Assembly: GCA_963715025.1 (NCBI GenBank)
Contig: CAVQQQ010000008.1
Location: forward strand, 86,196-150,195
Source: DASSJT01 sp963715025
Lineage (GTDB): Bacteria; Actinomycetota; Actinomycetes; Actinomycetales; Dermatophilaceae
Length of the DNA: 64,000 nucleotides
Reading direction: 5' to 3'
Every line of letters begins with the position of its first letter. The stretch's first letter is position 1. This document shows, one piece after another, positions 26,801-33,426 of this stretch. The position numbers were made by a program, and so were the translations under genes. The notes below the pieces were generated by a model. That model was not told where the DNA came from, ran no database searches, and saw only the letters and a list, made by a program, of their open reading frames with translations.

Positions 26801-28041
26801 GCATGCTGGACCAGCCGGTTGCGCCGCTGCCGCAGCACGCTGTCAAGGGCAGCCGTGTCGGCGTCGGCTACGGCGGCATCCCCGTCGAGCACCCGCCCGA
26901 ACTCCTGCGCCACCCTCCGCCGGTTGCTCGCCCCGTCATAGGCGTCGAGCACCAGGTCGGACAGCCCCACCCGCTGGAGCCGGCTGAGCACCGCGTCGAT
27001 GGCTGCCCGCTTCTCCGCGACGAACAGCACCCGACGGCCCTCGCCCACGAGCGAGGCGATGAGGTTGGCAATGGTCTGCGACTTTCCGGTGCCGGGCGGC
27101 CCCTTGATCACCAGGTGCGCGCCCGCGCGGACCGCGTCGATCGCGGCCTGCTGCGAGGAGTCGGCGTCCAGCACCAGGTGTTCGCGGCCCGGGTCGGCGT
27201 CCGCCTCCGGATCCGGCAGGCTCCGGCGGACGGATCGCAGCGCATCGGGGTCTCCCGCGAGCGCGGCGATGACGTCGTGGTTGGCGAGCTCGAGGCCTTG
27301 GGCCCCCAGATCGGCGACCATCGGCAGCTTGGCGTAGGAGAAGGTCCCGAGGACGAGACGGGGTACCACCTCGAAGTCTGGGACCTTCGCGCAGGCCGCC
27401 GCCAGTGCGGCATACACCGGTTGCGCGCCGAAGCCACTGGTGTCGGTGGCCAGCTCTTCGAGCCCGTCGGTATCGATGTCGATCCCCTGCTCAGAGCGCA
27501 GGTAGTGCTCGAGCACCGGGTTGAACTGGACGTCCTGTCCGAGGTCGAGGATGAAGTCCTCCTGCGCAGCACCGGTCGCCCGGAGGGCGCAGGCGCGGAG
27601 CATCACGGGCGCCGCGGGCGGTCGGGACGCGCCCCGGACCGTCCAGGTGGCCATCCCGGTGGCGAGGAAGCAGGTGGCGATGCCACGCTCCTCCTGGAGT
27701 TCGCGGGCCTTGGCGGCGATGGCGCGAGCCCGCTTGCGGGCGTCGTCCAGGGTGGCGGGGTCGCGGATCAGGTCAGACAGGCGGGTCTCTCGCCCTGCGA
27801 GCAGGCCGGCGACTCCGGTGGGGTGGGAGTGAGCGAGGTCGAGGGTGCCGACCGGCAGGTCGCGGTACCAGAGCAGGGAGTTGCGACCCCCGAGGTCGAC
27901 GAGGTGCCGCTGCCAGGCCTTGATGGCGGCGGCCACCCGCTCGGAGCGTGGGTCGATGTCGCGAACATCCGAGTCGTCCGGCGCCCGGGCGACAGGCGCC
28001 TGAGCGTGGGGGTCCAGCGGGCTCGGGCTGCTCTGGCTCAC
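23803..28041 (-). CDS. DUF4011 / SF1 helicase / Vsr-like endonuclease fusion
   Basis: 1412 residues, GTG start. The N-terminal DUF4011 block is AIKAWQRHLVDLGGRNSLLW (about 39-58). The SF1 (Upf1-like) helicase has Walker A GPPGTGKSQTIANL near residue 313, then DVVIFDEASQIPP near 855, GDERQLPPTTFF and the late motif VAITRARKRMTVVSAL. A restriction-endonuclease-like C-terminal domain reads RVLVAVETDGQAYADM ... RDRDRLRVEQLERLGW (about 1205-1270), with the acidic-DG and RD-R pattern of Vsr/DUF559 nucleases. A charged low-complexity tail follows. The architecture matches single-gene antiphage proteins and housekeeping actinobacterial proteins alike; its job is open. Confidence 0.9.
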   Translation of the reverse strand: MSQSSPSPLDPHAQAPVARAPDDSDVRDIDPRSERVAAAIKAWQRHLVDLGGRNSLLWYRDLPVGTLDLAHSHPTGVAGLLAGRETRLSDLIRDPATLDDARKRARAIAAKARELQEERGIATCFLATGMATWTVRGASRPPAAPVMLRACALRATGAAQEDFILDLGQDVQFNPVLEHYLRSEQGIDIDTDGLEELATDTSGFGAQPVYAALAAACAKVPDFEVVPRLVLGTFSYAKLPMVADLGAQGLELANHDVIAALAGDPDALRSVRRSLPDPEADADPGREHLVLDADSSQQAAIDAVRAGAHLVIKGPPGTGKSQTIANLIASLVGEGRRVLFVAEKRAAIDAVLSRLQRVGLSDLVLDAYDGASNRRRVAQEFGRVLDGDAAVADADTAALDSVLRQRRNRLVQHAHALHDLRKPWGVSAHQVQEAISELASRPHPPRSHVLIPSEELAEIDRERAAELGSSLSEAAALGAWSMDDPEDPWYGARIETADEAVRAGGIVNRLAGDGLDRVEKSLAQVFSDVRLPQATRVVDWGDVLRTVGKVRDTLEVFKPIIFDLPLGDLVDATGTREHRRQVGSDLGWWDRLLLRRQARSMLRPGPRPASLHAALVEAQEQRTAWREMAGAGGRPEIPADLDRAQSAYADLAEDLAWLGDRLASTQEGDDLVRADIADLRKRLASLAAHPERLSVIPRVIGTLDALRAAGLGALVDDLATRGVDPQDVPTEVDFVWWRSVAGELAVRDPAYGAHQGDHLRTVAREYIAADRAHIAAGAARVRADASDRLRQTLVDYPQQESLVRAEAGKSRRHRALRDLLPVAGDTLTAIKPAWVMSPLVVASVLPPGRWFDVVIFDEASQIPPAQAISAISRARQVVVAGDERQLPPTTFFTSAIEDLANYQDDPDSLAEGFESVLDVLAATLPTRRLTWHYRSHDERLVAFANQQIYEGSLVTFPGTGVDPVVTLVPVKGHGMPDPGQEGVESTTAEVDRVVALVLEHARTRPRESLGVIALGIKHAIRLEEALRRALSSAEGVEGVGEFFAEDNRERFFVKNLERVQGDERDAIILSIGYGKTPHGRVLHRFGPLNLEGGERRLNVAITRARKRMTVVSALAADDLDPARLKARGATMLRDFLACAASGGARPAADSLGSSTGVPRAEAGSGAAGPWGAADSALIGEFARRLRNAGLTVHERYGHSGHPIDLAVEDANRRGRVLVAVETDGQAYADMRSTRDRDRLRVEQLERLGWEHLRVWTTDLFRDPARDVARVLQAANRSRPNGFAAANGTVRAAPPPRKPGREGEEATMARGDDQAAESTETGVSQAGATESGSPQAAAAESGEAPEQPSGAGAEGSAAAPAPPSSEAKKGRFRGRRKRGPDQTRDDTDAFWGEPGDESAHDRWLQEQRPPHWD

Positions 28042-28108
28042 CGTTGCAGGCTAGCCAATACGGCTCCCATGGGTGAGGCGGCGCGTCGAGGCACGGCCGC
28101 TGCCCTTT

Positions 28109-28123
28109 ATCGGGTGACCCGAT
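28109..28123. promoter_or_regulatory. 15-base palindrome upstream of the helicase-nuclease gene
   Basis: ATCGGGT-G-ACCCGAT lies 68 bases before the GTG of the helicase gene. The same CCCTTT(A/G)TCGGGT word recurs about 50 bases further on (near 28163), so two related sites face the promoter region. This could be a regulator site or the end of the upstream transcript; there is no T run typical of a terminator. Confidence 0.4.
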
Positions 28124-28181
28124 CAAGGTGCCGTGGACGCGACGTGGGTTCTCCGGCGAGTAGCCCTTTGTCGGGTCAGGC

Positions 28182-28937
28182 CTACGGCAGCAGGGAGATC
28201 TTGGTCCAGATCTTGCGCGACATCCCGGTAGTGAGGGTCTCGATCGTGCTGACTGTGTCGAGGACGACCGGGTCGGTGTTCTCTTCAGCGCACAGGGCCG
28301 CTGCCTTGCCGACCAGGGAGAGCATCTCGGAGCAGTAGTCAAGGTAGCTCTCCAGCTCAGAGGCAGTGAGGTGGATGCCCGGGGAGACGTCGGTCGGCGC
28401 GTAGGTCGGCTTGACGCGCTCGGGGTCCTTGGTCAGCTGGTGCATGTCGATGACGTGGGCGAGTGAACGCAGCCGGTGAAGCAGCGCGAGGAGGACGGCT
28501 CGCTCATGGCGGGTGGGCAGGGTGACCAGGAAGAACACTGCGAACCCGGCGAAGACCAGGTCACTGATCGTGCTCTCGACCAGCGGCAGCCACTCGAAGG
28601 CGCGCATCTCGCCGCCGGAGGTGAACGCGTCGCGTACCGCCAGCACCAGCGCGAGAAGGGTGATCGCGACCACCAGGGCGATGCCGGCATTGGCAGTGCT
28701 GCGCAGGATCCGCTTGCGGCGGCGGGTGATCGCGGCGCTCTCCTCGACCCGGTCGACGAGATGTGCCAGTTCGAGGGCGACGTCGCCGAGGTGCCGAGTA
28801 GGAAACCGGGTGGCGATTCGCAGGTGGAGGCGCTCGACAGTCTTCCGGACGGCCCGGGGCTCGAGTCGCTGGTACCTGCCCTTTCCGGCCGGAGCCGCCG
28901 CGCTCGCGGTCCCACCATCCTTCACTGCGATCGCCAT
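28182..28937 (-). CDS. Uncharacterised protein with two membrane helices
   Basis: 251 residues from ATG 28937. A soluble basic N-terminal part (RKTVERLHLRIATRFPTRHL) and a helix with RRRKRILRST precede membrane segments NAGIALVVAITLLALVLAV (about 85-105) and STISDLVFAGFAVFFLVTL (about 124-143). The C-terminal half is helical and acidic, with DYCSEMLSLVGKAAALCAEE. I do not recognise the family. It lies 140 bases upstream of the helicase-nuclease on the same strand. An AT-rich patch with GAGAATTCTC near 29101 may hold its promoter. Confidence 0.78.
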   Translation of the reverse strand: MAIAVKDGGTASAAAPAGKGRYQRLEPRAVRKTVERLHLRIATRFPTRHLGDVALELAHLVDRVEESAAITRRRKRILRSTANAGIALVVAITLLALVLAVRDAFTSGGEMRAFEWLPLVESTISDLVFAGFAVFFLVTLPTRHERAVLLALLHRLRSLAHVIDMHQLTKDPERVKPTYAPTDVSPGIHLTASELESYLDYCSEMLSLVGKAAALCAEENTDPVVLDTVSTIETLTTGMSRKIWTKISLLP

Positions 28938-29157
28938 GCGCACAGACTAGGGACGGAAGGGGGCCAGCGCTGCCCCCTGCAAAGCGCCGGCCCCACTGTG
29001 GTGCAGTGCCGCCCCCTCGCGCGGCGCTGTCCCCGCCAGCTCACTCGCTGGCTTCCACCCGTCAAGAGCGGGCCGGGCGCGTGCTGATACAGACCGGACT
29101 GAGAATTCTCGAATTATTCGTGGCAGCTTCCCGAGTACGGGCGGTGATGCGGCGCGG

Positions 29158-29613
29158 TCAGGCGGGCTGGAGGCCGTCCCAGGACCAGTGCGGCATCGGC
29201 ATCCCCGCTGGTACCTGCGCGCCGGGGTCGGGGTACCCCACCATCTCCACCACCGCCCACTCCATGTAGGCCCGTAGCGCCGCCCGGAACTCGGGGTCCT
29301 CCGGCAGCTTCGCGTCGTCCGCCGCCAGCACGAAGCACTCGACGAACCGCCGGGCCAGATCGCCCATGTCACCGTTCCCAGCGTGCATCTGGACCACGCC
29401 CGAGTGGTTGCCACAGGTGTCCGAGAACGTCGGCGGCCCGCCCAGCACCTCGGCCCAGTACGCCGCGAGGCGTTCGACGTGCTGTGGGTGCTGGTCGGGG
29501 TGCGAGAACGGGTGGTTCAGCTCGGGGTCGTCCAGGCAGCGCTGGTGGTGGGCCCGTGCGAGGGCGAGGAGGGCAGGCTCACCGCCGGCGAACTCGAAGA
29601 GCGAATGGCGCAC
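29158..29613 (-). CDS. Group II truncated hemoglobin-like protein
   Basis: 151 residues, GTG start. The 2/2 globin fold shows LARAHHQRCLDDPELNHPFS, the distal region with HPQHVERLAAYWAEVLGG, and the proximal histidine in VVQMHAGNGDM. The tail YMEWAVVEMVGYPDPG is typical of actinobacterial members annotated as group II truncated hemoglobin or oxidoreductase. It would bind heme for O2/NO chemistry. The adjacent MFS gene is on the same strand 75 bases away. Confidence 0.85.
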   Translation of the reverse strand: MRHSLFEFAGGEPALLALARAHHQRCLDDPELNHPFSHPDQHPQHVERLAAYWAEVLGGPPTFSDTCGNHSGVVQMHAGNGDMGDLARRFVECFVLAADDAKLPEDPEFRAALRAYMEWAVVEMVGYPDPGAQVPAGMPMPHWSWDGLQPA

Positions 29614-29688
29614 AGCACGAGTGTGCCCCTGCGGCGGTCGCTGTGGTGGCTTCCCGCAACGGCAAGGTATGCCGAGTGGCGGGCGAAG

Positions 29689-30966
29689 CTACACGGCTGC
29701 GGCCGGGCGGCGGGCCGGTCTGATGAAGGCGGCCGCGGCCACGATAACGGCGGCGAGAACTGCGGCGCCGAGCCCCAGCTCGTGGTAGCCGAAGTGGTCG
29801 ACGACGACGCCGGCAAAAGCGCCCGCACCACCGGCCACGAGGCCCATCGTCAGGTCGGCCGCTCCCTGGGCGCCTGCCCGCTCCGCCACGGGAACGGCCG
29901 CCGCGAGCATCGTCGAGCCGCTGACGTAGGCGCACGACCACCCCAGCCCGAGCAGGATCAGCGCAATCATGAGCCGCACCGACCACCCCTCCTGGCTAGC
30001 GGCGGCCAGCACCCCTGCCCCGATCAGGATCCCCGCTCCAGCGAGTGCCACGGTCAGACCGCCGAGGCGGTCGACCGCTAGGCCCACGAGCGGCGAGAAC
30101 GCGAACATGCCCAGCACGTGCATGCTGATCACGAACCCGATGACGCGCAGCTCAGCGTGCCCGTGCTGCATGTGCAGCGGCGTCATCACCATGATGCTGA
30201 CCATCACCGCGTGCGCGACTGCGGCAGCTACCAGCCCCATGCTCGCGGCGGGATAGCGCGCGATCACCCGGAGCCCGCGGATGACCGAGCCGTGCGACTT
30301 GTGCTCCGGAGTCTCGGAGTCGTCGACGTGGGCCAGCTGCCGTGCGACGAGCAGCGGGTCGGGCCGAAGCCGGGTCGCCAGCAGTGCGGCCGCCAGCGCG
30401 AACCCGACGAGTGAGAACACGAATCCCCCTGCCAGAGGGGGCAATCCGAACAGATCCGCCACATCGGCACCGGGCCCGGTGAGGTTGGGGCCGAGCACGG
30501 CGCCCACCGTAGTCGCCCACACGACGATGCTCAGGTCGCGCCCGCGGTGACGTTCCTCGGCAAGGTCGGCAGCGGCATACCTCGCCTGGTTGTTGGCCGT
30601 CGTCGCGCCCCCGAACATCAGGGAGCCAAGCAGGAGCAGCGGAAAGTTCCTGGCCACAACGGCGACCAGGACAACCGCCGCGCCCGCCAAGGCGATGGCG
30701 TAGCCGGCGAGCAGGCCGGGGCGACGGCCGCGCGCGGCCATGAGGCGCGCGACGGGGATCGCGATGAGGGCGCTGCCGAGGACCTGGAACGTGTTGGCGA
30801 GGCCCGCCCAGGTCTCGTCGCCAGCAAGGTCGGCCGCGAGCAGGGACGCGACGGTGATGCCGCTCGCAACGCCGACGCCGCCGAGCATCTGGGAGCCGAC
30901 GAGGGTGACCACCACCCGTCGCTGCAGGCCGGCGCGGGCAGGTGCGGCGGCGGTGGTCTCGATCAC
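29689..30966 (-). CDS. Major facilitator superfamily exporter
   Basis: 425 residues, GTG start, about 12 membrane helices. The motif-A loop is ARLMAARGRRPGLLAGYAIA after helix 2. A cytosolic loop with HVDDSETPEHKSHGSVIRGL separates the halves, and the second half repeats SPLVGLAVDRLGGLTVALAG. It is probably a drug/proton antiporter; the substrate is unknown. No regulator is adjacent. It is convergent with nothing and shares direction with the globin gene downstream. Confidence 0.9.
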   Translation of the reverse strand: MIETTAAAPARAGLQRRVVVTLVGSQMLGGVGVASGITVASLLAADLAGDETWAGLANTFQVLGSALIAIPVARLMAARGRRPGLLAGYAIALAGAAVVLVAVVARNFPLLLLGSLMFGGATTANNQARYAAADLAEERHRGRDLSIVVWATTVGAVLGPNLTGPGADVADLFGLPPLAGGFVFSLVGFALAAALLATRLRPDPLLVARQLAHVDDSETPEHKSHGSVIRGLRVIARYPAASMGLVAAAVAHAVMVSIMVMTPLHMQHGHAELRVIGFVISMHVLGMFAFSPLVGLAVDRLGGLTVALAGAGILIGAGVLAAASQEGWSVRLMIALILLGLGWSCAYVSGSTMLAAAVPVAERAGAQGAADLTMGLVAGGAGAFAGVVVDHFGYHELGLGAAVLAAVIVAAAAFIRPARRPAAAV

Positions 30967-31035
30967 GAGTCGAGTATGCCGGGTGCCGCCGTCAGCGGTC
31001 GCGGCACTTTCGCTGGGCGGTGGCAGCTCGGGCCG

Positions 31036-31923
31036 TCAGTACCGGGAGAGTTCCTGGCGCAGCCGGCGCCGCTCCCGCATCGTGTGTGAGGGCATGGCGT
31101 CGAAATCGATGAGGGTGAACCAGTCGGACGTGTGGAGCGACTTGGGGAGGAATCGGTAGGGGTTGCGCACCTTGTGCACGACCCGTCCGGGCAGCATGGC
31201 GATGTCGAAGACGCCGTAGCCGGCGTCGACTGCCTCGAGCATGGGGATGTCGCCGAGGGGGTCGGTGGGCGAGGACATCATCTTCAGGTGCAGCGCCGCC
31301 CGCCGCTGGCCCTCCCGCGGGGTGAACAGCACGGGCTGCCGGACGAGCAGCGGGAGATGCTGGAAAGGCGCCCCATCTGCTCCCGTTGAGTACTTGAAGA
31401 GCCACTGCACCTTCTTGCGGGTCGGTTCGCCATCGAGGCCCTGCACCTCCGTGCCGAAGCCCTCGGGATCACGCCCGGAGTCCTCGAGCAGCTCGCCCTC
31501 GAGTCGCATGATCTCGACGCCATGGCGGACCACGCTGCCCAGTGCGTGGTGGCCGTGCCGGATGAGCTCGATCTCGGCCATCTTCTTGGGATACCCGTAG
31601 CCCTCGCGGCCAGCCGCCATGGCCATGTCGTCAGTGACCGGCATGGCGATGCAGTAGCTGCCCGGCTCGCCACGGTAGGTGGCGTCCAGCGCCAGGACGG
31701 CTTCCCGGTAGGGCGGACCGAAGTTCGTTTCGGGATAGGACGCCACGAAGGCCATGGCAAGGGTGTCGAACGGCGCGCGGAGGGGTCGTGGGAGCACCGC
31801 AGCCACGACTCCGGGCTCGGTGCGGAAGCGGAGCCAGAGAAGCTCTGCCCCGGTCAGCCTGACCACGAAAGGACCCTTGGCGAGCATCTTCCAGACATCC
31901 TGATAGGACCTCGTGTACGGCAT
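31036..31923 (-). CDS. Acetoacetate decarboxylase-family protein
   Basis: 295 residues from ATG 31923, which has AAGGGAG eight bases upstream. The family signature EGYGYPKKMAEIELIRHG includes the lysine pair that forms and tunes the Schiff base in acetoacetate decarboxylase. PETNFGPPYREAVLALDA and PLGDIPMLEAVDAGYGVFDI follow. Homologues often act on other beta-keto or enol substrates, so the reaction is open. It faces a divergent FAR-like reductase and AAR-like gene across a 370-base gap, suggesting a shared lipid-related pathway. Confidence 0.85.
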   Translation of the reverse strand: MPYTRSYQDVWKMLAKGPFVVRLTGAELLWLRFRTEPGVVAAVLPRPLRAPFDTLAMAFVASYPETNFGPPYREAVLALDATYRGEPGSYCIAMPVTDDMAMAAGREGYGYPKKMAEIELIRHGHHALGSVVRHGVEIMRLEGELLEDSGRDPEGFGTEVQGLDGEPTRKKVQWLFKYSTGADGAPFQHLPLLVRQPVLFTPREGQRRAALHLKMMSSPTDPLGDIPMLEAVDAGYGVFDIAMLPGRVVHKVRNPYRFLPKSLHTSDWFTLIDFDAMPSHTMRERRRLRQELSRY

Positions 31924-32293
31924 TTCCGCTCCCTTCCGAGAGGCGCGTACTTGGGCTGCGATCAGGTCCGGCCCCTTCGCTGCTCCGGCCGGCCCAACTG
32001 CCCCACCGGTTACAACTGATGGTGGGTACCGGTTCGACGTGCTCGAAAGAGGCGGAGGTCCCGCTGCCACGGCTCCAGAAGAAGGACCAAGACAGGGACC
32101 ACTGGCCCTGCCGGGCGTACCACCGTCACCTGACTCTTGGAGGTAACGCCAGCAGGACCCGATCGGAGGCTGACCTCGTGACGACCCAGATGTCGACGCT
32201 CCTTGCTCGACCCTTCGATGTACAGCAGCACCCGCAGCGGATCGACGGCTTGGGGGTCGGGCTTCGGCCGACAACCTCGAAGAGGCGATTCTC
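31924..32293. other. Divergent promoter region of the lipid-type cluster
   Basis: 370 bases separate the decarboxylase-like gene (minus) and the FAR-like gene (plus). The frames present are shadows. GGAGG words at 32123 and 32164 precede short frames that do not continue into the reductase, so I treat the stretch as regulatory. Both promoters should lie here; I see no clear dyad. Confidence 0.45.
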
Positions 32294-33385
32294 GTGACGG
32301 CCCTCCTGATGACCGGGTTCCCTGGATTCCTCGGCTCGGCCCTGCTCCCTCGCCTGCTGGCACGTCGCGAGGGAGTCCGTGCCGTCTGCCTGGTCCAGCC
32401 CAAGTACATGTCGATGGCGAAGCAGCGAGTCGAGGAACTCGAGGGCGCTCATCCCCACATGATCGATCGGGTTGAGCTGATGGAAGGCGACATCACCGCT
32501 CCCAACCTGGGAATCGACCCGGCCGCGCGGGGGGCCCTCGAGAGCGTCAACGAGGTCTGGCACCTGGCAGCGGTCTACGACCTGACCGTCGCCCAAGGCA
32601 TAGCCCACAAGGTCAACGTCGAGGGGACGGCACGGGTCCTGGAGTTCTGCCAGTCGCGCCCCCGGTTCAGCAGGTTGCAGTACGTCAGCACGTGCTACGT
32701 GAGCGGGCGGTACCAGGGTGAGTTCACCGAGGATGCCCTCGATGAGGGGCAGACCTTCCTCAACCACTACGAGTCGACCAAGTTCGAAGCCGAGATGCTC
32801 GTCCGCAAGGCGATGGCGGCCGGCTTGCCGGCCACCATCTATCGGCCTGGGATCGTCGTGGGCGACTCCCGCACCGGCGAGACCCAGAAGTACGACGGCC
32901 CGTATTTCCTGGCGGCGTTCTTGCGGAGGCAACTGCAGGTAGCTGTGGTTCCGGCTGTCGGCGGCATAAATCGCGTCAGAGTGTCCCTGGTCCCCCGGGA
33001 CTTCGTCATCGAGGCGATGGACCAGCTGTCCGTCCTTGACCGCTCCGTTGGGCAGACCTTCGCCCTCACCGACCCTCGGCCCCCCACGGTCCGAGAGCTC
33101 GTCGACGCCTTCGCCGCGCACCTGGACAAAACGGTGATCTGGCTGTGGCTGCCACTGGGTATCGCCCGGGCAGCGATCGGGTGGGTGCCGGGGGTGGAGC
33201 GCCTGCTCGGCGTTCCGGCCGAGTCGCTGGACTACTTCGCCTCTGAGACCACCTACTCCACTCGGAACACGCTTGCCGCCCTCGCGGGGACCGGGCTGGA
33301 GTGCCCGCCGTTCGAGAGCTACGCCGGCAGACTGCTGGACTTCATGGGCGACCATCCGGAGATCGGCTCCTCCGCGATGGTCTGA
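32294..33385 (+). CDS. Extended SDR, fatty-acyl/thioester-reductase-like
   Basis: 363 residues, GTG start. The Rossmann loop is LLMTGFPGFLGSALLPRLL (TGxxGxxG) and the catalytic pair is HYESTKFEAEM (YxxxK, about 159-163). ELMEGDITAPNLGI and HLAAVYDLT are typical of the NAD_binding_4 (male-sterility/thioester reductase) branch, which reduces acyl-CoA or acyl-ACP to aldehyde or alcohol. No membrane anchor is obvious. It lies 41 bases upstream of the AAR-like gene, so the two form an operon. Confidence 0.85.
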   Translation: MTALLMTGFPGFLGSALLPRLLARREGVRAVCLVQPKYMSMAKQRVEELEGAHPHMIDRVELMEGDITAPNLGIDPAARGALESVNEVWHLAAVYDLTVAQGIAHKVNVEGTARVLEFCQSRPRFSRLQYVSTCYVSGRYQGEFTEDALDEGQTFLNHYESTKFEAEMLVRKAMAAGLPATIYRPGIVVGDSRTGETQKYDGPYFLAAFLRRQLQVAVVPAVGGINRVRVSLVPRDFVIEAMDQLSVLDRSVGQTFALTDPRPPTVRELVDAFAAHLDKTVIWLWLPLGIARAAIGWVPGVERLLGVPAESLDYFASETTYSTRNTLAALAGTGLECPPFESYAGRLLDFMGDHPEIGSSAMV

Positions 33386-33426
33386 GCACGCGGGCAGGGG
33401 TGTTGGCACAACCGAAAGGACTCGAG

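Noticed and set aside
24988..28338. Long plus-strand frames (two of 546 codons) opposite the helicase-nuclease
   Set aside because: Antisense shadows typical of high-GC DNA; no start context and no recognisable domain.
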